Assembly: GCA_013140985.1 (NCBI GenBank)
Contig: JABFRU010000040.1
Location: 1 to 64,000 of the forward strand
DNA: 64,000 nucleotides
Reading direction: 5' to 3'
Origin: Chitinophagaceae bacterium
GTDB taxonomy: Bacteria > Bacteroidota > Bacteroidia > Chitinophagales > Chitinophagaceae
Shown in pieces: positions 16,517-26,445 of this stretch (its first letter is position 1; the number at the start of each line of letters is the position of its first letter). Both the position numbers and the translations under genes were made by a program. The notes below the pieces were generated by a model. The model did not search any database. It saw nothing but the letters and a program-made list of their open reading frames with translations, and was not told where the DNA came from.

Positions 16517-18454
16517 TTATCCTAAAACAGGCGAAGACACAGATACTTTTCCTTTCATCATTTCCAGTACCGCTTCTTTGATAGCTTCTGCATCATAACC
16601 ACATTCATGATGAAGTTCTCTTGGTGTGCCATGTTCAACCAATCTGTCAGGTATTCCTAATATTCTTACTTCAGCTTTGTAATTGTTACTATTCATGAAT
16701 TCAAGCACAGCAGAACCAAAGCCACCCACTACTGTTCCATCTTCTACGGTAATTATTTTTTCAAACTTGCCGAATACTTCATGTAGCAATGCTTCGTCAA
16801 TTGGTTTTACAAAACGAAGGTCATAATGCGCCGGATTCAAACCATCTTGTTTCAGATCTCTTATGGCTGATGCAGCGAAATTTCCCGGATGCCCTAATGA
16901 AAGAATAGCAATATCATTTCCCTCTTTCAGCTTTCTGCCGGTGCCGGTCTTTATTTCTTTCATTGCCGTTTTCCATTCCGGCGTCACACCTTCTCCTCTT
17001 GGATAACGGATCACAAAAGGAAGTTTGGTTGATTCCAATTGTGCCGTGTACATCAGGTTCCTCAATTCACTTTCATTCATCGGGGCACTGATGATCATAT
17101 TAGGGATACAACGGAAATACGGAATATCATAACAACCATGGTGGGTTGGGCCATCATCACCAACCAAACCTGCCCTGTCCAAACAGAATATCACCGGCAG
17201 TTTTTGTATCGCTACATCATGCACCACCTGGTCATAAGCTCTTTGCATGAAAGAAGAATAAATATTACAGAACACCTTCATGCCCTGTGTGGCCATTCCC
17301 GCACTCAATGTTACTGCATGTTGCTCCGCAATGCCCACATCAAAAGCCCGGTCAGGCATTTTCTCCATCATATATTTCAATGATGAACCGGAAGGCATAG
17401 CTGGAGTGATACCGAATATCTTATCATTCTTTTCTGCCAACTCAATAATGGTGTGACCAAATACATCCTGGTATTTGGGTGGCTGGGGCAGATCGAATTT
17501 CTTTTTTTGTATCTCACCGGTTATTTTATCAAACAAACCCGGTGCATGCCATTTGGTCTGATCTTTTTCTGCCAATGCATATCCCTTGCCTTTTGTAGTA
17601 ATGATGTGCAATATTTTGGGACCGGGAATATTTCTCAGGTCTTTTAATGTATCCACCAACTTTGCAATATTATGTCCGTCTATCGGGCCAAAATAGCGAA
17701 GCTTTAATGCCTCAAATAAATTAGCGCTGCTGCTTACCATGCCTTTTAATCCTTCTGCCAGTTTATGGCCCATGGCACGGCTGAATCTTTTACCGACAGG
17801 TAATTTGCCCAGCAACCTCCATACATCGTCTTTTACTTTATTATAGGTGGGTGAAGTGGTAATGTCGGTAAGATATTCTTTCAGTGCACCTACATTCGGA
17901 TCAATGCCCATACAATTATCATTCAAGATGATCAGCATGTCGGTATCAGCCACACCGGCATGATTCATTCCTTCAAATGCAAGTCCGGCAGTCATGGCGC
18001 CATCGCCGATCACCGCAACAACCTTCCTGTCTTTTTCACCTTTATATTTTGCTGCCATGGCCATACCCAATGCAGCGGAAATCGAAGTAGAAGAATGACC
18101 TACTCCGAATGTGTCATACTCACTTTCGCTTCTTTTAGGAAAACCACTGAGGCCTTTGTATTTGCGGTTGGTAATAAAATTATCCCTGCGGCCGGTTAAT
18201 ATTTTATGTCCATATGCCTGGTGGCCTACATCCCACACCAACTGGTCGTATGGAGTATTATAAACGTAGTGAAGAGCTGTTGTTAATTCTACTACACCGA
18301 GACTTGCTCCGAAATGTCCGCCATGCACACTTACCACATCAATGATATACTGGCGCAATTCATCACAGACCTGGTGCAGTTGTTCCCTGGGCAATTTTTT
18401 AAGCTCGGCCGGAGAGTTGATAGTTTGTAACAGCGGTCCCGGAGTTATTTCCAT
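16517..18454 (-). CDS. dxs: 1-Deoxy-D-xylulose-5-phosphate synthase
   Basis: 645 residues. TPP enzyme that condenses pyruvate and glyceraldehyde-3-phosphate in the first step of the MEP isoprenoid pathway. Visible: FGASLGVVELTTALHYVY, the TPP motif VIGDGAMTAGLAFEG ending NDNCMGIDPN (most family members have Ser where this has Gly in NDNxMSI), and the C-terminal transketolase-like half with FVIRYPRGEG and KPIDEALL. Its start is followed upstream by a 200-base divergent spacer with the kinase promoter. Confidence 0.95.
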   Translation of the reverse strand: MEITPGPLLQTINSPAELKKLPREQLHQVCDELRQYIIDVVSVHGGHFGASLGVVELTTALHYVYNTPYDQLVWDVGHQAYGHKILTGRRDNFITNRKYKGLSGFPKRSESEYDTFGVGHSSTSISAALGMAMAAKYKGEKDRKVVAVIGDGAMTAGLAFEGMNHAGVADTDMLIILNDNCMGIDPNVGALKEYLTDITTSPTYNKVKDDVWRLLGKLPVGKRFSRAMGHKLAEGLKGMVSSSANLFEALKLRYFGPIDGHNIAKLVDTLKDLRNIPGPKILHIITTKGKGYALAEKDQTKWHAPGLFDKITGEIQKKKFDLPQPPKYQDVFGHTIIELAEKNDKIFGITPAMPSGSSLKYMMEKMPDRAFDVGIAEQHAVTLSAGMATQGMKVFCNIYSSFMQRAYDQVVHDVAIQKLPVIFCLDRAGLVGDDGPTHHGCYDIPYFRCIPNMIISAPMNESELRNLMYTAQLESTKLPFVIRYPRGEGVTPEWKTAMKEIKTGTGRKLKEGNDIAILSLGHPGNFAASAIRDLKQDGLNPAHYDLRFVKPIDEALLHEVFGKFEKIITVEDGTVVGGFGSAVLEFMNSNNYKAEVRILGIPDRLVEHGTPRELHHECGYDAEAIKEAVLEMMKGKVSVSSPVLG

Positions 18455-18586
18455 TGATGATGTTTAGCGGTGTAAAAGTACAATTTTCCGTTCAGCCCTT
18501 TTTGCTAAAGATTGTGTAACAATAACCTGGGGCAAATGTTCTGTATTCCAATGATTCAGCATCGCATAGAATACTATATAAACCCA

Positions 18587-18618
18587 TTTGTAGAAGTTCT
18601 CAGCCACTGGTATATTTA
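18587..18618 (+). promoter_or_regulatory. Candidate promoter for the LytS-type kinase operon
   Basis: TTTG at 18587-18590 and TATATTTA at 18611-18618, spacing 20, close to the TTTG / TAnnTTTG pair used in Bacteroidota. The kinase start is 40 bases downstream. Confidence 0.5.
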
Positions 18619-18658
18619 CGGAAGCCCTCTTTACAGGGATTAATTAGCTTTGGTTGTT

Positions 18659-19738
18659 ATGCAGAAAAAATGGCGGCAATATTGGATATTCCAGGCGGTT
18701 GGTTGGGGAAGCTTTATACTGATCACTCTTTTTTTCTATTTTTCGTTTGATAAGCTTAATAGCTTCATGATCGAAAGGCTGGGTATTATGCTGGTACTTG
18801 GAGTGCTGACCACGCATCTTATGCGGGAGATCATTAAACGCCTTGATATATTACAGAAACATTTGAACCGCCAGGTTATTCTTTTTCTTGCTCTTACTTT
18901 TTTTATGGCGATTTCCGCATCGGCGGTTCGGGTGGAAATATTGCACAGGTTCAATCTCCTGCTTCCCGACGAAATTTCGATCCTGGAAAGACCCAATGTA
19001 AACTTTTTTGTGAGCAAGCTCCTGTTGATACTTAACAGCGCTTTTTCTTATTTCCTCCTTTACTTTATCTGGAACCTTATCTATTTCATGTATCACTATG
19101 TGACAAAGAGCCGGAAACAACAACTGGATACATTGCGGCTTGAATCATTGGTAAAAGAATTGGAACTGCAGACGATCAAAGCACATATCAATCCTCATTT
19201 TATATTTAATTCGCTCAACAGTATCCGGGCATTGGTAGATGAAAACCCCCAAAGGGCAAGGGCTGCTGTTACTGAACTAAGTAATATCCTTCGCAGCAGT
19301 ATGCAGGCGGATAAAGCAGAAACGGTGCCACTTGAAAAAGAATTGAGCATTGTAAAAGATTATCTGGCATTGGAAAATATGCGGTTCGAGGATCGTTTGA
19401 AAATCGAGTATGATATTGATGAAGACACCTTGGATCAACCGGTGCCGCCAATGATGTTGCAAACATTGGTGGAAAATGCGATCAAGCATGGCATCAGCAA
19501 ACAAATTAATGGCGGTGTAGTAAAAGTAACTTCTGATTTCAGGAACAATTATCATGAATTGTCTGTCCAGAACACCGGGTATTTGAATGGATATAAAAAC
19601 GGGTCGGCAGGATTCGGCCTTTCGAGTACCACGAATCGCCTGAGTTTATTATATGGCGATAAAGCAAAATTCGAAATAAAACAAATGACTCCGTCCCTGG
19701 TAGAAGCCAAAGTGCTGATACCTGCAAATGGATCTTAA
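18659..19738 (+). CDS. LytS/YehU-type sensor histidine kinase
   Basis: 359 residues from ATG 18659; a TTG at 18650 would add three. Four membrane helices (about 12-30, 42-60, 75-95, 125-150) with short loops, then a His_kinase domain with KAHINPHFIFNSLNSIRAL (phosphoacceptor His in HINPHF) and an HATPase N-box VENAIKHG with later GFGLSSTTNRL. No separate ligand domain, so sensing is probably via the membrane part. The partner LytTR regulator starts 15 bases downstream, a one-operon two-component system. Confidence 0.9.
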   Translation: MQKKWRQYWIFQAVGWGSFILITLFFYFSFDKLNSFMIERLGIMLVLGVLTTHLMREIIKRLDILQKHLNRQVILFLALTFFMAISASAVRVEILHRFNLLLPDEISILERPNVNFFVSKLLLILNSAFSYFLLYFIWNLIYFMYHYVTKSRKQQLDTLRLESLVKELELQTIKAHINPHFIFNSLNSIRALVDENPQRARAAVTELSNILRSSMQADKAETVPLEKELSIVKDYLALENMRFEDRLKIEYDIDEDTLDQPVPPMMLQTLVENAIKHGISKQINGGVVKVTSDFRNNYHELSVQNTGYLNGYKNGSAGFGLSSTTNRLSLLYGDKAKFEIKQMTPSLVEAKVLIPANGS

Positions 19739-19753
19739 CTCTAAAACTTTTTC

Positions 19754-20491
19754 ATGAAAGCAATTATCATTGACGACGAAAGACTGGCGAGAACCGAATT
19801 AAAGAAATTATTACAGGATTTTCCCGAAGTAGAGGTCATTGATGAAGCAGCCAATGCTGAAGAAGGTATCAGCAAGATCGAAGCTCAGCATCCTGATCTT
19901 ATTTTTTTGGATATACAGATGCCCGGTAAAACAGGATTCGATATGTTATCGCAACTGGAAAGGACACCGCAGGTGATCTTCACAACGGCATATGATGAAT
20001 TTGCATTAAAAGCATTTGAAGTAAATGCGTTGGATTATTTATTGAAACCAGTAGAACCCAAAAGGCTGGCTGATGCGATCCAGAAATTGCAGACCACAGA
20101 GCATAAAGAAATAAGGACAGAGGGTGAATACATCAATAACAGTTTGCTGACAGAGAATGACCAGGTATTTGTAAAAGACGGCGAACGCTGCTGGTTTGTA
20201 AAGCTGAGTGAGATAAGATTGTTTGAAAGCGTTGGTAACTATGCCAAGGTTTTCTTTGGTCCCAATAAACCGCTCATATTAAAATCGCTGAATGCACTGG
20301 AAGAAAGGCTGGATGCTAAAACTTTTTTCCGTGCCAACAGAAAGCATATCGTCAACCTTCGTATGATAGATAAGATCGAACCTTATTTCAATGGCGGATT
20401 ATTATTGGAATTAAAAGGGTCTAATCCCCCGGAGAAAATAGAAGTAAGTCGCCGGCAGACGGTGAAGTTTAAAGAGATGATGAGTTTGTAG
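19754..20491 (+). CDS. LytTR-family response regulator
   Basis: 245 residues. Receiver domain with the acidic pocket IIIDDER, phosphoacceptor D53 (FLDIQMPG) and the switch KPVEP, then a C-terminal LytTR DNA-binding domain (about residues 140-240) with FVKDGERCWFVKLSEIRLFES and FFRANRKHIVNL. LytTR regulators bind direct repeats upstream of target genes, often envelope or secretion genes. Co-transcribed with the preceding kinase. Confidence 0.93.
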   Translation: MKAIIIDDERLARTELKKLLQDFPEVEVIDEAANAEEGISKIEAQHPDLIFLDIQMPGKTGFDMLSQLERTPQVIFTTAYDEFALKAFEVNALDYLLKPVEPKRLADAIQKLQTTEHKEIRTEGEYINNSLLTENDQVFVKDGERCWFVKLSEIRLFESVGNYAKVFFGPNKPLILKSLNALEERLDAKTFFRANRKHIVNLRMIDKIEPYFNGGLLLELKGSNPPEKIEVSRRQTVKFKEMMSL

Positions 20492-20539
20492 TCAATACGC
20501 AATTTGCAACAGGTAATGACTGTTGTTTTTGCCAATTGA

Positions 20540-22285
20540 TCATTGTCTTGTCATCGGATCTTCATTCGAACTCATTAGCAATACCTTTGGACTTTGATCC
20601 CGGATATTATACTCAGTTCCCAAAAAAGCGATCTTTATCTTTCTTCCATCAGTATAGTTGAATATGATGGTAAAGTCTTTTACTTCATAAGTACCTGAGC
20701 CCGGTAAAAGAGCCGGGTTGATACAATCATTGTATTCATGATATAAAACTCTTACTGCGCCGTTATCAGTAAATCTTCCCGCAGCAGTAAAACTGATAGT
20801 TGGTATTTTCCCAAAGGCTTCAGCCATGGCATATGTACCATTGAAACGGGCTCCGTCAACAGAAGACAACTGGTAAAATTTGTGATCCGTACTGTTTGGT
20901 GTAATGATAAGCGAAGTGCCTTGGATACGCATGGGAATATCACCATACGGCATTTTTAAAACACCTCTTCCGTTACTAAACGTATAAAAACCCCAATCTC
21001 TCCGGTGTAATTCTGCCGGTACACGACTGTCCAGTTCATTCAATCCTTCTGAAGGAAACTTAGGACCAAAATAAGCCTGGCCATTGGAAAAGAAAATGGG
21101 AGAGAAAATTTTGTAACCAACTCCCAGCGGCTGACTGGTGGTCGGCGTACCGACAGACATCGAGATACCCTGCCATACGCCTTTAATGCCACCACCCTCT
21201 ATACTTTTTGATTGTGCAAGCAATGGATCCGGCCCATCAGTAAACTGAAGCATAAATAAAAAATTATTAATAGCATTACTGTATTGCATCCTGTCATCAG
21301 TATAAAATGGAGACATGCTGCAACTCCTGTTTATTTTCCTTGATTTTAAAACAGCAACTCTTTCAAAACGGTTATTGATCTTTATTACAAATACATCAAG
21401 ACCGAACTCCACCGGGTAAACTGTTCCTGTTTCTACCCGTATTCCTCCATTTGCTTTTATATATTCCCAGCCATTGAACGATCTTTTTACTTCTGTCTTT
21501 TGATAATTAGCTCCAGTGCCGGCATAATTCATCTTCGATCCATTATACATGGCAGCGGCTTCATCAAAACTTTGCTGGAGAGCCTGCTCTAATGAGATAC
21601 CACTGTTCAGCGGCTGCATTATTTGCATGGCCAGGTGTTCATCCGTTGGTAAGTCCAATGGTTTAAATACAACACCGTCACCAAAAACCTGGTGACTCCA
21701 TCCTGCAGGCGGTTGATAGATCATTTGCCCAAATTTTGTCGTGTTGGTCGTTAAAACTGTGGGAGCAGTATTGTTCAGGCTGGGCTTTTTTGTTTTATCC
21801 AGTTTCAGTGATTCGAGAAACGTTGCCATGGGTGGGAGATAAGCTTCATCATTCAGGCTTGCTCTTATACTTACAGTTTTTCCAAAACCACTAAGGGTGG
21901 TCAGCATGATGTATATATCAACACCATCCACTTTGACGGGAGCCGAACCTGCTACAATGGTCCAGCCTTCACCGGTGTTTTGTGTTTCTGTTTTTGGAGC
22001 AGGTTCAGCCTTATAAGGATTCACGGCCAGTTCATTCCATTCTCTTTCAAAATCTTTTTTTGCATCACCGGTGCTGGTCTTGCTTGCAAACAGCGCTAAC
22101 ACACAGAAGCCGCCGGTACCGGTATTAACGTTGGTGAAATTTACAACCCCGGGTTTGGCATCTTTTTTCCAATCCTTAGGCGCCGCATAAGTTATTATAT
22201 CAAATGTTTCTGTTTGTCCCATTGCCTGTATTGATAAAAACAAAAACAGGAAGATCTTTATACAATGCTTATTCCACTTCTTCAT
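20540..22285 (-). CDS. Secreted protein of unknown function, two related blocks
   Basis: 581 residues from ATG 22285, which overlaps the stop of the upstream NHL gene by 17 bases, a sign of translational coupling. A signal peptide (KIFLFLFLSIQAMGQ) is followed by two blocks of about 150 residues that both begin with an aromatic-Pro-Trp pattern (YAAPKDWKK near residue 30, YQPPAGWSH near residue 190). I recognise no named family. The last third is polar and beta-like. It is the last gene in the sensor-adhesin block and has no T9SS tail, so its location is periplasmic or outer-membrane associated. Confidence 0.65.
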   Translation of the reverse strand: MKKWNKHCIKIFLFLFLSIQAMGQTETFDIITYAAPKDWKKDAKPGVVNFTNVNTGTGGFCVLALFASKTSTGDAKKDFEREWNELAVNPYKAEPAPKTETQNTGEGWTIVAGSAPVKVDGVDIYIMLTTLSGFGKTVSIRASLNDEAYLPPMATFLESLKLDKTKKPSLNNTAPTVLTTNTTKFGQMIYQPPAGWSHQVFGDGVVFKPLDLPTDEHLAMQIMQPLNSGISLEQALQQSFDEAAAMYNGSKMNYAGTGANYQKTEVKRSFNGWEYIKANGGIRVETGTVYPVEFGLDVFVIKINNRFERVAVLKSRKINRSCSMSPFYTDDRMQYSNAINNFLFMLQFTDGPDPLLAQSKSIEGGGIKGVWQGISMSVGTPTTSQPLGVGYKIFSPIFFSNGQAYFGPKFPSEGLNELDSRVPAELHRRDWGFYTFSNGRGVLKMPYGDIPMRIQGTSLIITPNSTDHKFYQLSSVDGARFNGTYAMAEAFGKIPTISFTAAGRFTDNGAVRVLYHEYNDCINPALLPGSGTYEVKDFTIIFNYTDGRKIKIAFLGTEYNIRDQSPKVLLMSSNEDPMTRQ

Positions 22286-23363
22286 ACTGACTTGTTTTAG
22301 GGTTCCATTCATGTTTACAAAAAGTTGTTACCATTCCATCCGGGGAAAGTTTCCGGATATAACTGTTATTCGAATTGCTGCGGTCAATGATGTATAGATT
22401 CCCGTTACTGTCAAATGCAATACCATTCGGGGAATCAAAACGGGCCGTCAATGCTTTTCCGTCTGCATAACCCGGTTCGGCAGCGCCGGCCGGGTTGCCG
22501 GAAAAATTAAATTTGCCTGTGCCTGCGACTGTGGTTACTTTATTATTGGCGATCTTAATGATCCGCTGTAGCCTTGAATCAGTAATATATATATCACCGT
22601 TCTCTGCAATAGCCATACCACTGGGACATGTAAGCACAGCAGTTTTAATGTCCCCTTCTTTATAAACAGAATTGAATTTTGTTTTATCACATTGGCCGGC
22701 TATGGTAGTAATAACACCTGATGGAGAAATTTTTTTGATGCAATGACTTACGCTGGCGTTTACATAAAGATTTCCTTCAGCATCACAACCCAGACCTCTC
22801 GGGTATTTTAATACCAGCATACTGTCGCCGTTCTTTATTGTAGTGACATAACCATCTGCAGTGATCTTGCGGATGCAATATTCTCCTGTGCTTGCACCGG
22901 CTTGTGCATAATCGGTAACATAGATCGTCCCCGAATTATCTATCGCAATATTCTCTATGTTCCAAAAAGCGGCGGTCGTTCTGTCTCCGTCTCTTAGTCC
23001 TGCCACCTTTGTTCCGGCAATAGTAGTAACAACTGCAGCAGGACTTATTTTACGGATACGCTGTCCATCGGCTACATACAAATTATCGTCGGCATCAATC
23101 GCAATACCTTCTGTATCGGTAAAGCCTGCTTCTTTTCCTGTGCCATCTTTGCCCATACGGGCACCGCCGGCGAATAGTTCTGCTTTACCTTCCGGGGTGA
23201 TCTTTATTATTTTTCCATTCAGACCTGTTACAAAAAGATTGCCTTTACTGTCGGCAACAATGCCAAAGGAGGCAGCGAAGGCGCCGGTGAGTTTGGGAGT
23301 TTGGGCAGGTATCAGCTGTGTAAATGATAAGACCAATAGCTGGAGAAGAAAAATTCTTTTCAT
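22269..23363 (-). CDS. Secreted NHL-repeat beta-propeller protein
   Basis: 364 residues with signal peptide (MKRIFLLQLLVLSFTQLIPA). About six NHL-type repeats, each with a G(I/L)AxDxxGNLYVxD core: GIAIDADDNLYVADGQ, NIAIDNSGTIYVTDY, GLGCDAEGNLYVNAS, GMAIAENGDIYITDS and GIAFDSNGNLYIIDRS. The fold is a propeller used for protein or ligand binding. It lies 11 bases downstream of the preceding gene and overlaps the next, so it is inside one operon. Confidence 0.85.
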   Translation of the reverse strand: MKRIFLLQLLVLSFTQLIPAQTPKLTGAFAASFGIVADSKGNLFVTGLNGKIIKITPEGKAELFAGGARMGKDGTGKEAGFTDTEGIAIDADDNLYVADGQRIRKISPAAVVTTIAGTKVAGLRDGDRTTAAFWNIENIAIDNSGTIYVTDYAQAGASTGEYCIRKITADGYVTTIKNGDSMLVLKYPRGLGCDAEGNLYVNASVSHCIKKISPSGVITTIAGQCDKTKFNSVYKEGDIKTAVLTCPSGMAIAENGDIYITDSRLQRIIKIANNKVTTVAGTGKFNFSGNPAGAAEPGYADGKALTARFDSPNGIAFDSNGNLYIIDRSNSNNSYIRKLSPDGMVTTFCKHEWNPKTSQYEEVE

Positions 23364-23374
23364 ATTTAAATTTT

Positions 23375-24838
23375 TTATTGCGGTATCACAATGATCATCA
23401 TTCGTGTGCCATATTTCGGATTTGCACTATGAACGCTTATAGGAGCGCCGGGGCGGTGCAATGCAACCAGGGTAAAATTGTGTGCTCCGGGTGGTAGTGT
23501 AAACATTCGCATGCCTGAGTCGGCAGAAAAGGAAGCCCCATTCGGAACTTTTGCAGAAAGTTCTAAGAAATAAGAACTATTATACTTATCAAGTGGATGT
23601 GTCTCATCAATAAAGAGCAAGAAATTTATCGTGGCATTCACACAGGTGATACAACCCTCATTCAGGCCAGACGCTTGTATCGATACAATGACCTTTGATG
23701 TTTTTGCTAACGTGATATTCTGGTTTAAACCTGGTAAATTGTAAATAACATGATCACCACTCGTAGTGATAGCTGTGTTTAATCCAAATTCATACGTATT
23801 ATCAAAAAGAGAATTGGAAACAACTGTGTTGCCAACATTATCATCCGCAGGATACCAGGAAGAGCCACCCCATTTCAAAACCTGTCCAACTTTTGGAGGA
23901 GTGGTTAAAATATCTCTGCCTAATAGTTGATAAGCATTCCACATTGGTGTAGCAGCGGCAGCGCTGATCTCGTTATTGGTAATATCAATTCCTAATCCCG
24001 GCGTATAAACATTGCCGCTGCCTGTATTGATATTATTGCTTGCAAGATCTTCGGAAGGCGCCCATTCAGTTCCGTTCCATTTTAATATTTGCCCGATCGC
24101 CGGTGGAGTATTCGATAGAGGCCTGTTTAAAATTTTAGTCACCATTGGATTTGGATACATTCCAGCCAGGTCACCTGTTGCCTGTCCGTTTGGTGGCAAT
24201 GAGGCTGGACAATTACAAGTACCTGCAGGAGGATCAGTACCCGGGTCAGTACTTGTAGAACTTGCTGCGGACGACAGCACAATATTATAAGCACAGCCTT
24301 TCTGCATCAATTGCCCGTTGATATTGGTGATATACCATTTGCCGTTAGAAGCATTGTAAGATGCCTTCGCTTCATTCGGATTCAACCATGAACCGGTACG
24401 GACTTCAGGAGAGTGATTGGGGAAAATAGTAAACTGGGCATTGGGTTTATTGTTGAGGGCAGGGTTATCAATATAAGAACCTTCTGCTCCGAGATTCTGT
24501 TGCGTTACTAAATGAAGAAACTGATTGGCTCCGGGGTTAAGAAAGTATTGCACCTTATATGTGAGTCCAGAAGCCATCGGCGCAAAATCACAATTAAAAA
24601 TGTTCCACTTGCCGGAGTAATACCATGCCCCGGTAGGATGAGGGTTCATTGTATTGCCCACTGGTGTGGCAATAACAATAGCATTGGCATTTCCTGAAAG
24701 TCCCGGCAAATCAATCAATGCTTTGGCAGAGATGATATTGGCAGCGGTCGTCGTCAGGGTATATTCCTGCTGTGCATGACTGCAGAAGGTAATGATGATA
24801 CAAGTGATTACTAAAAAGCACTTATGTATTTTTCTCAT
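23375..24838 (-). CDS. Secreted fibre-like protein with repeat blocks
   Basis: 487 residues from ATG 24838 (Met 24850 adds four). A signal peptide is followed by two copies of a roughly 80-residue module (near residues 40-110 and 115-190) containing NPHPTGAWYYSGKWNIFN and the matching TGSWLNPNEA and KWYITNING. The middle has the phage-fibre-like GDLAGMYPNPMVTKI and two copies of GQxLKWxGxxWxP (GQILKWNGTEWAPS and GQVLKWGGSSWYPA). The C-terminal domain is beta-rich. Such YPNP/GQVLKWNG segments are frequent in phage tail fibres and in fibre-like proteins of Bacteroidota. Function probably surface attachment; inferred. Confidence 0.7.
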   Translation of the reverse strand: MRKIHKCFLVITCIIITFCSHAQQEYTLTTTAANIISAKALIDLPGLSGNANAIVIATPVGNTMNPHPTGAWYYSGKWNIFNCDFAPMASGLTYKVQYFLNPGANQFLHLVTQQNLGAEGSYIDNPALNNKPNAQFTIFPNHSPEVRTGSWLNPNEAKASYNASNGKWYITNINGQLMQKGCAYNIVLSSAASSTSTDPGTDPPAGTCNCPASLPPNGQATGDLAGMYPNPMVTKILNRPLSNTPPAIGQILKWNGTEWAPSEDLASNNINTGSGNVYTPGLGIDITNNEISAAAATPMWNAYQLLGRDILTTPPKVGQVLKWGGSSWYPADDNVGNTVVSNSLFDNTYEFGLNTAITTSGDHVIYNLPGLNQNITLAKTSKVIVSIQASGLNEGCITCVNATINFLLFIDETHPLDKYNSSYFLELSAKVPNGASFSADSGMRMFTLPPGAHNFTLVALHRPGAPISVHSANPKYGTRMMIIVIPQ

Positions 24839-24938
24839 GGTGTATTTCATTTCAGTTTTCTTTAACGATCTTTTTTACTTCATCAATTTTCTGATACTGT
24901 TCTTTTACAGTATTGCTAAGCAGATAAGTAATAGCCAA

Positions 24939-24956
24939 TCCCGATAGCTATCGGGA
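24939..24956. repeat. 18-bp perfect palindrome TCCCGATAGCTATCGGGA
   Basis: A perfect dyad with no spacer, one base after the stop codon of the FISUMP adhesin gene. The CCCGATAGCTATCGGG core is one I associate with dispersed elements in Bacteroidota genomes. It may act as a terminator or mRNA 3'-end protector. Confidence 0.6.
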
Positions 24957-24957
24957 G

Positions 24958-26418
24958 TCAATCCCTGAGGCAACGAACAGAACAACCGATTCGCTTATCG
25001 TGGTCGAACCTGTTGATAGAGCCATTGTTATAGTGCAGGCGCCTGTACCAGGCAGCTAATGCACCGTTCTCCGTCGCACTCCACCAATAGCCGTAATTGC
25101 CCACATCGATGAAGTTTCCAAATTTGTCACGGAGGCCGCCCGGCAGGCCTGTGAAACCGCTACTATTTGTAGCTCCTGTATTAGGAGATGTCCAATGAGT
25201 GGTACCGGTTTCTTTCATCGCTCCTCCTGCAACTGATGAGCCTCCCAAACAACTCCCTATTGTTACCCATTCTTCTGTATCGCTGGACAAATGCCATCCT
25301 GCAGGAGCCAGGCCTCTTGAATCGTTAACAGCATACCAGTTATATAATTTTCCATACGTAGCTGCATAAGTAGTAGAATCATTATTATAATAACAATATG
25401 CGCCGGTAGTTAGTGCTTCCCAGGCTGTAGGATCGGTTACCTTTGGTATTGGGTCTCCGTTTCTATATCTGTCTACATCAAGGTTTTTGACAGCCCATAC
25501 TTGGCTGCAGATAGTAACTGTTCCGGAAGGGGTTGTGCCACCATTTATGTTAGTCCAACTTATGCCATCGAAAACCTGTAATACACCGGCAGGGGCCACA
25601 CAATTAGTACACCATATCATTAAGCCCGGGACCGGGTTTGTAATGTCGGCCCTTTGGGCTTGTGTCATTCGCGGAGGTAAAAAACCTCTGGTCGTGCTGC
25701 TTACATCTAACAGTGCAGATGTATTTGGGGTTGGCGTACCAATCCCAACATTCCCGTTTTTTAAAATTATCATGGCATCCGATCTGGCAGACGATTGTGT
25801 TCCGTTGCCTATTACAAAAAGGCGGTCGCCTGTATTCCAGTTACCTGTACTGGCTGGAGTGTAATCAGTATTAAAAGAACCTATTGCTGTTTCGTTATAT
25901 GATCTGGCAGCAGTACCGAAGCCCATTGCAGTTGAAAAATCTCCGGAGGCGCTTGTAATTATGCCCATTGCAGTGGAACCTGACCCGCTTGCAACAGTTT
26001 CATTGCCTATTGCCGTAGAAAAAAATCCGGTGGCACTTGTAGAATAGCCGGTTGCGATGGAATAATCTCCGCTTGCTGTTGTATTTGTTCCCATAGCAGT
26101 TGAATTCAGTCCTTTTGCTTTAGCATTATATCCACTGGCAAATGAATAGTTGCCGATGCTGTCTTTATCCCATTGCACTCCATCAACATAGCCCACTCTA
26201 AAAGCGGCCTTATAAGGATACCACATCATTCTTCTGCCGCTTCCCTGTATTGGAGGTAAACCTTGCAGGCCGGATATAGCACCAGGTGCAGAAAATAAAA
26301 CACTACTATCTGACACATGCAAACGAGCAACAGGAGTTGTAGTGCCAATACCTACATTTTGCGCCGGCGCTGTAATTGCCAGCAGCGTTATTGCAATAAT
26401 AAATAGCAGGTGTTTCAT
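24958..26418 (-). CDS. YadA-head/FISUMP adhesin-like secreted protein
   Basis: 486 residues with a signal peptide. Residues 20-80 hold an ARLHV...GRRMMWYP module also found three times in the neighbouring large adhesin. Residues about 85-175 are YadA-head (Hep/Hag) repeats of 14 residues of the STAMGxxTxASGDY type. From about 303 there is a C-terminal FISUMP domain ([44 protein letters not shown]). FISUMP domains are frequent in Bacteroidota and Fibrobacter surface proteins of unknown ligand. No YadA membrane anchor is present, so how it stays at the surface is unclear. Upstream adhesin gene ends 27 bases before. Confidence 0.82.
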   Translation of the reverse strand: MKHLLFIIAITLLAITAPAQNVGIGTTTPVARLHVSDSSVLFSAPGAISGLQGLPPIQGSGRRMMWYPYKAAFRVGYVDGVQWDKDSIGNYSFASGYNAKAKGLNSTAMGTNTTASGDYSIATGYSTSATGFFSTAIGNETVASGSGSTAMGIITSASGDFSTAMGFGTAARSYNETAIGSFNTDYTPASTGNWNTGDRLFVIGNGTQSSARSDAMIILKNGNVGIGTPTPNTSALLDVSSTTRGFLPPRMTQAQRADITNPVPGLMIWCTNCVAPAGVLQVFDGISWTNINGGTTPSGTVTICSQVWAVKNLDVDRYRNGDPIPKVTDPTAWEALTTGAYCYYNNDSTTYAATYGKLYNWYAVNDSRGLAPAGWHLSSDTEEWVTIGSCLGGSSVAGGAMKETGTTHWTSPNTGATNSSGFTGLPGGLRDKFGNFIDVGNYGYWWSATENGALAAWYRRLHYNNGSINRFDHDKRIGCSVRCLRD

Positions 26419-26445
26419 GTTAAGATAATTTTATTAAGCTCCATA